A DNA stretch of 64,000 bases from PLanc-01 sp034678485 (GCA_034678485.1 JAXDBU010000180.1:4971-68970), one strand, 5' to 3'. Positions 15,189 through 23,854 are shown, numbered from the stretch's first letter. Notes: generated by a model from the sequence alone, not told the origin. A program made the numbers and translations.

Positions 15189-16838
15189 ATGTGGTGTTTC
15201 CAATGTGAGCAGACCGCCAAAGGGGTTGCCTGCACCGCGCGCGGCGCGTGCGGCAAGGACGCAGAAACCGGGGCCCTGCAGGACCTGCTGATTTACGCGG
15301 TGAAGGACATCGCGCGGTACGCCCGCCGGGCGGCCGAACTGGGGGCCCGGGACCGCGACGTGGACGTCTTCGTCGTCAAGGCGCTCTTTGCCACGCTGAC
15401 GAACGTGAACTTCGATCCGCAGCGGTTCCAGAAGTACATGACGCAGGCTGCTGTGATGCGGGCGAGGGCCAAGGGTCTGTATGAGGCTGCGGCGAAGAAG
15501 GCCGGCACGACCGCGGAGAGGCTCGATTGTCCCGTCGCCTGGTGGGAAGGCACGAACGATCCGGCATCGCTGATCCGTAAAGGCGGCGAGGTTTCCATCG
15601 ACGAGCGGATCGCGAAGCTGGGCGCCACGGTCGCGGGCGTACAGGAGTTGATCGTGTATGGTCTCAAGGGCGCCGCGGCCTATGTCGATCACGCCGAGAT
15701 CCTGGGCAAGCAGGACGTATCGCTCTACGCCGCGTTCCATGAGATGCTCGATTATCTGACACGGAAACCCACCGACGCCAACGAATTGCTGGGCCGGGCC
15801 CTCAAGACGGGCGAGATCAACCTCAAGGCCATGGAGCTGCTCGACGCCGCCAACACCGGGACCTACGGGCACCCCGAGCCGACGCAGGTCCGCATCACGC
15901 CGGTCAAGGGCAAGTGCATCCTCGTCTCGGGCCACGACCTCAAGGACCTCGAATCGCTGCTCAAGCAGACCGAAGGCAAGGGCATCAACGTCTACACGCA
16001 CGGCGAGATGCTGCCCTGCAATGCCTATCCTGCCCTCAAGAAGTACAAGCACCTTGTCGGCAACTACGGCGGCGCCTGGCAGGTCCAGCGGACCGAGTTC
16101 GACGCCTTCCCCGGCGCCATCCTGATGACCACAAACTGCATCCAGATGCCCAAGGACGGCTACAAGGGCCGCATCTTCACATCGGGTCTTGTGGGCTGGC
16201 CGGGCGTGACACATATCGCCAACGGCGATTTCACACCGGTTATCGAGGCGGCGCTGGCGTCGCCGGGGTTTGCCGGGGACGAGCCCGCCAAGTACATCAC
16301 CGTCGGCTTCGGCCGCAATACGGTCATGAGCGTCGCAGGCCAGGTGATCGACCTCGTCAAGCAGGGCAAGATCCGTCACTTCTACCTGATCGGCGGCTGC
16401 GACGGCGCCAAGCCCGGCCGCAACTACTATACCGAGTTCGCCGAGCAGGTCCCGAAGGACTGCGTGATCCTGACACTCGCCTGTGGTAAGTATCGCTTCA
16501 ACAAGCTCGACTTCGGCTCGATCGACGGTATCCCTCGCCTTCTGGACGTCGGCCAGTGCAACGACGCCTACTCGGCGGTCCAGATCGCGGTGGCGCTGGC
16601 ACAGGCATTCAACTGCGGTGTGAACGACCTGCCGCTGTCGTTGATCTTGTCCTGGTTCGAGCAGAAGGCGGTGGCGATCCTGCTGACCCTGCTGCACCTG
16701 GGCGTCAAGAACATCCGCCTGGGACCGAGCCTACCGGCGTTTGTTGCCCCGGACGTGCTGAACATCCTCGTCGAGAAGTTCGGCATCAAGCCGATCAGCA
16801 CGGTCAAAGAGGACCTGGCCGCGACCTTGGCCGCATAA
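15189..16838 (+). CDS. hcp: Hydroxylamine reductase (hybrid cluster protein)
   Basis: A 549-residue hybrid cluster protein, which reduces hydroxylamine and is now mainly seen as an NO reductase/S-nitrosylase in anaerobes. The N-terminal cysteines (Cys3, Cys6, Cys15, Cys21) bind the cubane cluster. Hybrid-cluster regions are recognisable: HGEMLPCNAYPAL, TNCIQMP, GGCDGAKPGRNYY, LTLACGKYRFN and DVGQCNDAYSA. The length is normal and it is cytoplasmic. CAGGAG precedes ATG 15189. It lies in the Rrf2-cupin-Hcp-ferredoxin-permease run and is the enzyme most directly tied to nitrosative stress in the window. No hcr reductase gene follows; the next 4Fe-4S protein may serve as electron donor. Confidence 0.97.
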   Translation: MWCFQCEQTAKGVACTARGACGKDAETGALQDLLIYAVKDIARYARRAAELGARDRDVDVFVVKALFATLTNVNFDPQRFQKYMTQAAVMRARAKGLYEAAAKKAGTTAERLDCPVAWWEGTNDPASLIRKGGEVSIDERIAKLGATVAGVQELIVYGLKGAAAYVDHAEILGKQDVSLYAAFHEMLDYLTRKPTDANELLGRALKTGEINLKAMELLDAANTGTYGHPEPTQVRITPVKGKCILVSGHDLKDLESLLKQTEGKGINVYTHGEMLPCNAYPALKKYKHLVGNYGGAWQVQRTEFDAFPGAILMTTNCIQMPKDGYKGRIFTSGLVGWPGVTHIANGDFTPVIEAALASPGFAGDEPAKYITVGFGRNTVMSVAGQVIDLVKQGKIRHFYLIGGCDGAKPGRNYYTEFAEQVPKDCVILTLACGKYRFNKLDFGSIDGIPRLLDVGQCNDAYSAVQIAVALAQAFNCGVNDLPLSLILSWFEQKAVAILLTLLHLGVKNIRLGPSLPAFVAPDVLNILVEKFGIKPISTVKEDLAATLAA

Positions 16839-16848
16839 TGCGGCCTTC

Positions 16849-16952
16849 CTGTCATCCTGAGCCGCAGGCGAAGGATCTGGCCGCAGCATTGAAGGTGTCT
16901 CAGGTGTGCGGGCCAGATCCTTCACTGCGCTTCGCTGCGTTCAGGATGACAG
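16849..16952. repeat. Inverted repeat R2, copy 1, between hcp and the ferredoxin gene
   Basis: A 104-bp element with perfect 12-bp ends, CTGTCATCCTGA (16849-16860) and TCAGGATGACAG (16941-16952). Inside, AGGCGAAGGATCTGG and CCAGATCCTTC pair to continue the stem. A second copy with the same ends and the same AGCGAAGGATCTGG block lies at 38425-38520. Repeats of this type are widespread in environmental bacterial genomes. Its place inside a likely operon may affect the transcript. Confidence 0.8.
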
Positions 16953-17004
16953 GCCTCAGTCGAGAACTCATAGTAGCTGTGAAGGACAGTCCTGGAGAGG
17001 GCCT

Positions 17005-17754
17005 ATGGCCGTACGAAACATCGTGAAGATCGATGAGAGCAAGTGCAACGGGTGCGGGCTCTGTGCTACCGCCTGTGCCGAAGGGGCGATCCGGATCATC
17101 AACGGCAAGGCCAAGCTCGTCAGCGATTCCTATTGCGACGGTCTTGGCGCCTGTCTGGGCCACTGTCCCCGGGGCGCCATCACGATCGAGCAGCGCGAGG
17201 CCGCCGAGTTCGACGAACAGGCGGTCCAGGCCCACCTCGGCCACGAAGCGAAGAAGGTCGAGCCGGTGTTCGCCTGTCCCGGCCTGGCGGCGCACCAGTT
17301 CCGACCCGAACCCGCGGCTGTGCAGAGCGACGTGCAGGCGGTCCCTTCGCAATTGGGCCATTGGCCCGTCCAGTTGAAGCTGGTCTCGCCGACCGCGCCG
17401 TATTTCGCCGATGCGGACCTGCTGCTGGCCGCGGATTGCGTGCCCTTCGCGATGGGAGACTTCCACCAGCGGTTCCTCAAAGGACACAGCGTCGCCGTGG
17501 GCTGTCCGAAGCTGGATGATGCCCGATACTACATCGAGAAACTCGCCCAAATCCTGCGACTGAACAACATTTGCAGCCTGACCGTCGTACATATGGAGGT
17601 GCCGTGCTGTTCCGGCCTGACCCGCGTCGCTCGCGAAGCGATTGCCTTGAGCGGCCGGCCGATGTATTTTGACGATGTCACCATCTCGCTTCGCGGCGAC
17701 GTGCTCCGAAGCGAGACGGTAGAAGTGGGGAATGAGGCGGTAGGCCGTGTTTGA
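17005..17754 (+). CDS. 4Fe-4S ferredoxin-domain protein linked to Hcp
   Basis: A 249-residue cytoplasmic redox protein. The N-terminal 60 residues carry one full 4Fe-4S motif (Cys14-x2-Cys17-x2-Cys20-x3-Cys24) and a second, unusual one (Cys44, Cys50, Cys54 followed by Pro, in YCDGLGACLGHCP). The C-terminal 170 residues hold further conserved-looking cysteines (VFACPG, AADCVPF, VGCPKLDD, EVPCCSG). This domain order is known from ferredoxin-type proteins that often sit next to hcp, so electron supply to Hcp is a fair guess. ATG 17005 follows GGAGAGGGCCT. Its stop overlaps the GTG start of the permease gene. Confidence 0.87.
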   Translation: MAVRNIVKIDESKCNGCGLCATACAEGAIRIINGKAKLVSDSYCDGLGACLGHCPRGAITIEQREAAEFDEQAVQAHLGHEAKKVEPVFACPGLAAHQFRPEPAAVQSDVQAVPSQLGHWPVQLKLVSPTAPYFADADLLLAADCVPFAMGDFHQRFLKGHSVAVGCPKLDDARYYIEKLAQILRLNNICSLTVVHMEVPCCSGLTRVAREAIALSGRPMYFDDVTISLRGDVLRSETVEVGNEAVGRV

Positions 17755-18760
17755 TTTCCTGCGTCAGATTGTTGTGGGGTTCTGGGCGACGTTTGCGGAG
17801 ATGTCGCCGTACCTGCTCTTCGGCTTCTTCGTCGCGGGCGTGATGGCCATGCTCGTATCGCGGCGGATGGTCGAACGGCACTTGGGCGGTCCCGGCGTGA
17901 TGCCCGTCTTCAAGGCGTCGCTCTTCGGCGTCCCATTGCCTCTGTGCTCGTGCGGCGTGATCCCGGTTGCGATGTCCCTGAGCAAGCAGGGCGCCAGTCG
18001 GGGGGCGACGGTCGCCTTCCTGCTCTCCACCCCGCAGACGGGGGTGGACAGCATCCTCGTGACCTACAGCCTCCTGGGGCCGGTCTTCGCGGTCTTTCGA
18101 CCTGTCGCGGCCCTTGTGACTGGCCTCGTCGGCGGCATCCTCGTGAACCTCTTCGGGCAGAAGAACGGATCGCCGGCGCAGGCCGCTGCAGACCCGCCTC
18201 GGGAGCCCGAGCCAGCCGTGCCGTTCGGGCAGAGAATCCGCGATGGTCTGGAGCACGGGTTCGTGACTCTGCCTCGCAACATCGGAAAGGCGTTGCTGAT
18301 CGGCCTGGTCGTTGCCGGCCTCATTTCGGCCCTCGTGCCCGACAATTACTTCGCCGACCGCCTGGGCAAGGGGCTGCCCGCCATGCTGCTGATGATGGTC
18401 ATCGGCATCCCGATCTACGTCTGCGCTTCGGCGTCCGTCCCCGTTGCAGCAGCGCTGATCGCCGCCGGACTGAGTCCGGGCGCCGCCTTCGTCTTTCTCA
18501 TGACCGGTCCGGCCACAAACGCAGCGGGCCTGGCGACGATCTGGAACGCCCTGGGCCGACGCACTGCGATCCTCTACCTCGTCACGGTGGCCTCCTGCGC
18601 CCTGGCAGGGGGCCTCATCCTCGACGCCCTCGTCGAACATGTCGATATCGCCGCCGGAACGCACGTCCACGACATGGGTCCCGGCCTAGTCCAACACGCC
18701 TCCGCCATCGTCCTGCTGGCGCTCCTGGGTTACGCCTTCTTCGGACCAAAACGCGACTGA
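17747..18760 (+). CDS. SO_0444-type Cu/Zn efflux permease (DUF318 family)
   Basis: A 337-residue multi-span membrane protein. The diagnostic block is VPLPLCSCGVIPVAMSLSKQGAS with GATVAFLLSTPQTGVDS behind it, shared by DUF318 permeases and by the SO_0444 family of proposed copper/zinc exporters. A second half with similar helices (IGIPIYVCASASVPVAAALIAAG, MTGPATNAAG) points to an internal duplication. The CSCG and CAS cysteines lie in membrane segments and are good candidates for metal contact. GTG 17747 overlaps the previous gene. Its link to Hcp could reflect export of copper that damages Fe-S clusters; this is inference. Confidence 0.82.
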   Translation: MFDFLRQIVVGFWATFAEMSPYLLFGFFVAGVMAMLVSRRMVERHLGGPGVMPVFKASLFGVPLPLCSCGVIPVAMSLSKQGASRGATVAFLLSTPQTGVDSILVTYSLLGPVFAVFRPVAALVTGLVGGILVNLFGQKNGSPAQAAADPPREPEPAVPFGQRIRDGLEHGFVTLPRNIGKALLIGLVVAGLISALVPDNYFADRLGKGLPAMLLMMVIGIPIYVCASASVPVAAALIAAGLSPGAAFVFLMTGPATNAAGLATIWNALGRRTAILYLVTVASCALAGGLILDALVEHVDIAAGTHVHDMGPGLVQHASAIVLLALLGYAFFGPKRD

Positions 18761-19034
18761 CCGAGTTCTCGAAACCACGAAGGTCACGAAGCACACGAAG
18801 GAAAGCGAATCGGCTCATGGGGGGACGCTGAGATCACAGAGAAAGATGCTGCCTGCCCGAAATTCTCGGCGACAGTGGCCGGCTATCCTCCCCGCACCGC
18901 TTTGCCCCGATGAGAATCCATAATGCACAGGAGGTCATTCGAGCGGCCAGTCCGAAAAGAGGGAACTTCCGGTCCGCGCCGGTGTCTATCAGAGTAGGCA
19001 CGCCTCGATCTTTGCTGGTCGCGTGCAAGTCAGG

Positions 19035-19583
19035 ATGATGAAAGACAGGATTGTCGTGGAGCGGACCCGGATGTGCATCACAGCCCTATGCCTGCAACTG
19101 TTGACGTGTTCGATGCCCTTGGACAGCGAGAAGCACGTCATGACAGAAGCGAATATGCGACTCATGGAGACAGGGGTGAGGGCATTCACGAAGGCGTCCG
19201 GCCGACTACCCACGGCCACGGAGGGTCTGAGTGTCCTTGTTACGAGGCCTGCAGATTGGCCGACCGGTTCTCTATGGGCGCCCTTCCTGGAAACCTCTGA
19301 TTCGCCGTGCGACGGGTGGGGGCGTGAGTTCGTCTATGTCCCGGCCCCCAAGCTGCCACATGGCTTTGGCATCTACTCCTGTGGCAAAGATGGCCTGACA
19401 GCCTCCAACGGCAACGACCTCGACGACCTGAACACGTGGAACCCGCGCGCACCCTGGCGAAGTCATTATGGAGGTGGGTCCACACGACAGGCAGTGAGAC
19501 GCGTCGTTATGTTGCTCTTAGCCGCCGTTCTCACCGTCGCGGCGACAATCACCCTGTTGCGGCGGCTACCATCCGTGAAGTGA
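19035..19583 (+). CDS. Orphan GspG-like domain protein with C-terminal membrane span
   Basis: A 182-residue protein whose middle matches the C-terminal domain of the type II secretion major pseudopilin GspG: GRLPTATEGLSVLVTRPADW, then DGWGREFVYVPAPKLPHGFGIYSCGKDG and the GNDLDDLNTW calcium-loop-like end. Unlike GspG it has no prepilin cleavage motif or long N-terminal helix; instead a weak hydrophobic start (ITALCLQLLTCSMPL, a possible lipobox) and a C-terminal span (VVMLLLAAVLTVAATITLL) with basic tail RRLPSVK. ATG 19035 or 19038 are both possible starts. No secretion gene is adjacent. It may be surface-exposed and membrane-held, but the role is unknown. Confidence 0.7.
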   Translation: MMKDRIVVERTRMCITALCLQLLTCSMPLDSEKHVMTEANMRLMETGVRAFTKASGRLPTATEGLSVLVTRPADWPTGSLWAPFLETSDSPCDGWGREFVYVPAPKLPHGFGIYSCGKDGLTASNGNDLDDLNTWNPRAPWRSHYGGGSTRQAVRRVVMLLLAAVLTVAATITLLRRLPSVK

Positions 19584-19615
19584 TGGTCGGGTGTGGTCCA
19601 CACACCGCTTTGTTT

Positions 19616-19738
19616 GTTCGTAGTGACGCCTTGAGGCGTTATCCTCCGGTGACCCGTGTCCCGTGACCGGTGGCCCGAGCGACGAATCACGGGTCACGAG
19701 CCGCGAACCGGATATGCCCTCACGGGCACACTACGAGC
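19616..19738. repeat. Palindromic repeat R3, copy 2 (reverse orientation, with insert)
   Basis: The ends GTTCGTAGTG (19616-19625) and CACTACGAGC (19729-19738) match copy 1 at 12619-12689. The order of the inner arms is reversed (ACGCCTTGAGGCGTTATC on the left, GATATGCCCTCACGGGC on the right), so it is inverted relative to copy 1. About 65 extra bases in the loop contain their own dyad (GTGACCCGTGTCCCGTGACC and GGGTCACGAG). Confidence 0.7.
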
Positions 19739-19742
19739 GGGC

Positions 19743-19920
19743 GGGTGCATGACCGTAGTTGCTACCTCTCGTAGGGCGACAAAACGCTGCGCCGACTCTG
19801 TCATTCCTGCGGAAGCAGGAATCCAGGAACCGTGGGATTGGGCGCATCCCCGGATGTGGATTCCCGCTTCCGCGGGAATGACAATCCATGATTCCAATGG
19901 CCCTTCATCGTATCTGTGCA
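19743..19920. repeat. Inverted-repeat element R1, copy B
   Basis: It shares GGGTGCATGACCGTA, the AAACGCTGC block, TCATTCCTGC, AGGAATCCAGGAACCG and CGCGGGAATGACAA with the reverse complement of copy A (7532-7779). Internal hairpins are ATTCCTGC/GCAGGAAT (19803-19822) and ATTCCCGC/GCGGGAAT (19860-19879). It abuts the R3 copy, so the two repeats lie in tandem. Confidence 0.7.
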
Positions 19921-20390
19921 GGCTCCTCTTGATTCTGTTGCATCCGCCGATGTGTCGTGCTGTCATAATCCTGACGGGCGAACAGGACATCGGATATCGG
20001 TAGTGCGCGAGGCATCGAGATCGAAAACGTAGTCAGAGGTCGAGGTATGAGTCCCTCTTCGAAGCCGCGTTCGATAGGCCGGTCAAGGTGTGACTGAAGC
20101 AGTCCATCCTCCCGAGTAACTACGAGCCATCGTTCACGCGCTGAATCGCCGGCCCCGCAAGTGCCTGGGCTTTCAGAGTCCCTTCGAAGTCTTCCAGGCT
20201 AACCCCTCGGGGTAGCTCTTGAGGAGAATCCTCTGGTTGACTATACGAAATCCGTCGTGACGGGAAATACGGCTCTGCTGGGAAGCAATCCGAGCGCCGT
20301 CGCGGCCCGGGGACATGGGCGACGTGGTGGGTACCCGGCGTCGCCTTCCCTTCATCATGTTCCTGGTCCAAGGCGAAAAATTGCAGGGGC

Positions 20391-20409
20391 CTGGGGGCAG
20401 AGCCCCCAG
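20391..20409. repeat. Short perfect hairpin
   Basis: CTGGGGGC and GCCCCCAG form an 8-bp stem with loop AGA. There is no T-tract, so it is not a normal terminator. A second short palindrome, GGTGGAC-GCA-GTCCACC, lies at 20504-20520. Confidence 0.5.
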
Positions 20410-20788
20410 TCTCAGGAAGTTCACTGTGTTATCGGAGCGCTCGCGACATCTTTGAACGGCCGTGTTGCGCTTCGCAGGTCAATGTGGCGCCTCATGGAAA
20501 GGCGGTGGACGCAGTCCACCCTACCGCTGTCGCCCCGTCTCTGTGTCCTCCATGCCCTCTGTGGCAAGCACCGTCAAGGCGACACGATCCTCGGTTCCAT
20601 GCGTCGTGCTCCGTGACCTCCGTGGTGAAGATTCTTTGGGCCGGCTTCATTAGTCCTTGCCGGGCAGGGGTTTACGAAATATGCAACTCCGAAGATATTT
20701 TCTTCAATCTTATTGCCAGCGAAGATTGGTGGATGTACCATAGATATGTGTAGTTCTTAATCCATCATACACTTGGAAAGGCGCGGCT

Positions 20789-21775
20789 ATGAAGAAGCGA
20801 CTGCGACGCGAGGAAGAGCCGAAAGCAAAGGCAAGAAGGCAAAGGAAGTATCAAGAGGAGGCAGCATGCCGGGCGAAAGGGCCTGGGAAAAGACGGGTTC
20901 TGAGACGCCTGCCTCGGGTGCCGCCGCCGGAGAGCAGCGTGTGGCCCGAGGAGTACCGGGGAGAGAACTGGAAGCCGATCTATGCGATTCTCTTCGCAGG
21001 CAAGTGCCAGGTGTGCGCCTATTCCTGTCCGCTGCCACGGTCGCGGCGACTACGCGACAAGTGGACAGGCACCACCCGCCTGCTCCAGTGCACGAACCAT
21101 CCGGCCAGTCCCGGCGAGATCGAGGAGGTTCTGCCGACCGATACCTGCCGGAACTTCAGGCCGAAACCGTGGAAACGACGGCGGGCGAACATGCCGGCGA
21201 AAGGGATGAATCCACCGGGGTTCAGAGCAGGACGAAAGCTGCCTCAGATCCCGCTGGGCAACGGACTGTTTGCCACCGTTGATCGCGAGGACTATCCCGA
21301 GATCAGCAAGTATCGCTGGTACGCGACCCGCCGGGGGCACACGATATACGCGACCTGTCTGAAGAACCGCAAGCCGATATACATGCATCGGATGGTCATG
21401 CGGCCCCGCAGCGGGTACATCGTCGACCATATCGACCGCAACGGCCTGAACAACTGTCGCGACAATCTGCGTGTGTGCACCCGTCGGCAGAATCAGGCCA
21501 ACAGAGGCCCCTGCGGCGGGACCTCCCGGTTTGTGGGGGTGTATCGGCACAAGGACAGATGGCTTGCGGGATTCCGATGGCGGGGGAAGTACTACTACGT
21601 TGGCTATTTCGACGACGAGGTGGAAGCAGCCAAAGCCCGCGACCGCAAGGCCTACGAGTTGCAGGGCGAGTTTGCCTATCTGAACTTCCCCGAGGACTTT
21701 CCTCCTGAGAGTCGAGGGAGGAAGGTGACTGCCGGCAGGGCAGCATCGTCCGGGTGGTGCCACCCGTCGAGTTGA
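20789..21775 (+). CDS. HNH endonuclease with AP2 DNA-binding domain and N-terminal zinc-ribbon-like part
   Basis: A 328-residue protein. The N-terminus is very basic, followed by a cysteine set (GKCQVCAYSCP near residue 72, LLQCTNHP, DTCRNF) that could bind zinc. The central part is an HNH nuclease of the homing type: MHRMVMRP, VDHIDRNGLNNCRDNLRVCT and RRQNQANR. The last 90 residues are an AP2/ERF-like domain (SRFVGVYRHKDRWLAGFRW, YYVGYFDDEVEAAKARDRKA). Such HNH-AP2 proteins are usually selfish or phage/intron-related nucleases. It is a free-standing gene between a repeat island and the polysaccharide locus. Recent gain by transfer is plausible but not shown. Confidence 0.88.
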   Translation: MKKRLRREEEPKAKARRQRKYQEEAACRAKGPGKRRVLRRLPRVPPPESSVWPEEYRGENWKPIYAILFAGKCQVCAYSCPLPRSRRLRDKWTGTTRLLQCTNHPASPGEIEEVLPTDTCRNFRPKPWKRRRANMPAKGMNPPGFRAGRKLPQIPLGNGLFATVDREDYPEISKYRWYATRRGHTIYATCLKNRKPIYMHRMVMRPRSGYIVDHIDRNGLNNCRDNLRVCTRRQNQANRGPCGGTSRFVGVYRHKDRWLAGFRWRGKYYYVGYFDDEVEAAKARDRKAYELQGEFAYLNFPEDFPPESRGRKVTAGRAASSGWCHPSS

Positions 21776-22006
21776 CGGCTAATGGTCCGCAATGGACGAC
21801 CGCGGGGTAAGCTGTCTTTCGTGAGCAGGAGTGACCGGCCGGTTCTTATGGGGCGTGCAAGCGAGTCGGACGTGTCTCTTCCGGTTGTCGGAGGGCGTGC
21901 GGCGCTCACGACGTTGGAGCAGGTGACGTGCCGTCGCGCCATATATTGATTCTCGAGCGTGCAACGAGTTAAGCGAGTCACGCGCAGAACCGATAAACCC
22001 CCAAGA

Positions 22007-23842
22007 ATGTGCCATTTACGATTTACTACTTACGATCTCATCCGCGCGACGGGCGTATGGATCATCGCCTGCGTCCTCATCGCGTTCTCAGCAGGCTGCA
22101 ACGACAAGCTCTTCGACCCGACGCAGGTCGGGCGATTCCGACCTACACCGGCGGCGAACGTCATTCTGGACTCGCTCGGGGTTGCGGAAGAACCCCAGGT
22201 GGCCTGGGAGACCTCGCAAGAGCCCCGGCCGGACGACATCCGTGCCGTGAAGGGCGACTACGTCCTCCAGCCGGCGGATGTGGTCATGATCTCCATCTAT
22301 GAGCTGCTCCAGGAGGGGGCTGCCGTCACGAGCAACTACGTGATCACGGAGACCGGCAAGCTGTCGATCCCCGATGTCGGCGTGATCCAGGCCGCAGGAC
22401 TCACGGAAGCGCAGCTCGAAGAGGAGATTCGCAAAATCCTGTCGCCCAACATCCTGCGCGACCCGTCGGTCATGGTTACGCTGGTGACCTCGCAGCATCG
22501 GTCGTTTTCCGTCGTCGGTAATGGCGTGCCTGCGCCCGGGCGGTACTTCATTCCCCGCTACAACGATTTTCGACTGACGGACGCTTTGGCGACCGCCCAG
22601 GTCCAGATGCAGTTCAACGTCAGCAGCATCTACGTCTCGCGGCGCGAGGAGATCGCTGCAGATGCGACGATGCCGACGCGAGAAGGGGCGGGCACAGCCG
22701 ACCTGGGCTTGATGCAGCCCGATTCCTCCCGCGGGATCTCGCCGCCGGCGGATGCCACCGCCATCACGCCCAGGAGGGAGATCCCGGAGCCTCTCGAACC
22801 GGCGGAGAAGTTCGAGCAGGAACGGGAGATGCTCGATCTGATCTCGCCGCAGGCGGGGATGGCCCGGCCGCCGAGCAACAAGATGTCACGTCCGGCGTCC
22901 GAGACGCATCGGAAGAGCAATGACGTGTCGGCGTCCATGTTGCCCGGTGGATTCCGTCTTCTTGCGGCGCCGGCGCGGCAGGAACCGCCCAGGACCCCGT
23001 CCCAGGGCGCCGTTCACTCGCTCACGGAATTCGGCGCCGCTTCTTCGGCTTCGTCATCGACTGCCGATGCGGAATCCAAGACTGCCGGGAGAACGGAGTG
23101 GATCTTCGAAGGCGGTCAGTGGAAACAGGTCCCGGCCGGGAGAAAGGCGGCGGTTCCGCCTGCACCGGCGCAGGCACAGGCCGCCGATCAGACGGAATGG
23201 GTCCTGCGCAATGGCAACTGGGTTCAGGTTCCGAAGGGACAGGCGGAGGCTGCGCCCGGCAGGCAACTGCCGACGTCGCCGCCAACGGGGCCGACGCTTC
23301 CGCTGGAGAACGGCGTGCTGCCGATGGACCAGGGCTCGGAGCAGGCGATCCAGACCCGTGTGATTCGGATTCCGACGGACCGGCTCCTGGCCGGCGACCA
23401 GCGATACAACATCGTCATTCGGCCGGGCGACACGGTCCATGTCCCGGTCGATCTGATTGGCGAGTTCTACATCATGGGCAACGTGAACCGCACGGGCGTC
23501 ATTCCCATCACCGGCAGGCCGATGACACTGAAGATGGCGATTGCCGCCGCGGGCGGGCTGGGACCACTGGCGGCTCCGAAACGAGTCGAAGTGATCCGTC
23601 GGATCGGCACGAAGCGGGAACAGATCGTCATGGTGGATCTGGACAGGATTGCGAACGGCCAACAGCCCGATTTCTTCGTCAAGCCTAATGACCTGATCAA
23701 TGTGGGAACCGACGCGACCGCGCGATGGCGTGCGGTGTTGCGGAATTCGTTCCGCGCCGCGTATGGCTTCGGCTTCGTGTACGATCGGAATTTCGCCGAT
23801 GCGGACTACTACGAGAGTCTCAGCTTGCCCGACTGGTTCTAA
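22007..23842 (+). CDS. Wza-type polysaccharide export lipoprotein with long linker
   Basis: A 611-residue outer-membrane export protein of the Wza/OPX class. A signal sequence ends in the lipobox FSAGC (Cys31). A poly-export domain follows (DYVLQPADVVMISIYELLQEG, GKLSIPDVGVIQAAGLTEAQLEEEI), then a first SLBB-like region, and a second one near residues 450-590 (YNIVIRPGDTVHVPVDLIGEFYIMG). Between them lie about 200 low-complexity residues that contain a duplicated motif, TEWIFEGGQWKQVPAG and TEWVLRNGNWVQVPKG. ATG 22007 has only a weak ribosome site. It heads the exosortase locus and should form the outer-membrane channel for the secreted polysaccharide. Confidence 0.88.
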   Translation: MCHLRFTTYDLIRATGVWIIACVLIAFSAGCNDKLFDPTQVGRFRPTPAANVILDSLGVAEEPQVAWETSQEPRPDDIRAVKGDYVLQPADVVMISIYELLQEGAAVTSNYVITETGKLSIPDVGVIQAAGLTEAQLEEEIRKILSPNILRDPSVMVTLVTSQHRSFSVVGNGVPAPGRYFIPRYNDFRLTDALATAQVQMQFNVSSIYVSRREEIAADATMPTREGAGTADLGLMQPDSSRGISPPADATAITPRREIPEPLEPAEKFEQEREMLDLISPQAGMARPPSNKMSRPASETHRKSNDVSASMLPGGFRLLAAPARQEPPRTPSQGAVHSLTEFGAASSASSSTADAESKTAGRTEWIFEGGQWKQVPAGRKAAVPPAPAQAQAADQTEWVLRNGNWVQVPKGQAEAAPGRQLPTSPPTGPTLPLENGVLPMDQGSEQAIQTRVIRIPTDRLLAGDQRYNIVIRPGDTVHVPVDLIGEFYIMGNVNRTGVIPITGRPMTLKMAIAAAGGLGPLAAPKRVEVIRRIGTKREQIVMVDLDRIANGQQPDFFVKPNDLINVGTDATARWRAVLRNSFRAAYGFGFVYDRNFADADYYESLSLPDWF

Positions 23843-23854
23843 CGGAGCGGGGGT

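Larger units (their letters stand above)
19584..20788. other. Repeat-rich intergenic island of about 1.2 kb
   Basis: No credible gene was found here. It holds an R3 repeat (19616-19738) directly followed by an R1 repeat (19743-19920), then two short perfect hairpins (20391-20409 and 20504-20520) and fragments such as CTCTGTGTCCTCCATGCCCTCTGTGG that recall the inverted repeat at 59.2 kb. The last 130 bases, before the HNH gene, are clearly more AT-rich and probably contain its promoter. The island looks like a landing site for repeats. Confidence 0.6.

Noticed and set aside
20257..20616. A 119-codon frame in the repeat island
   Set aside because: It is made of repeat fragments and hairpins (20391-20409, 20504-20520) and has no protein-like composition.
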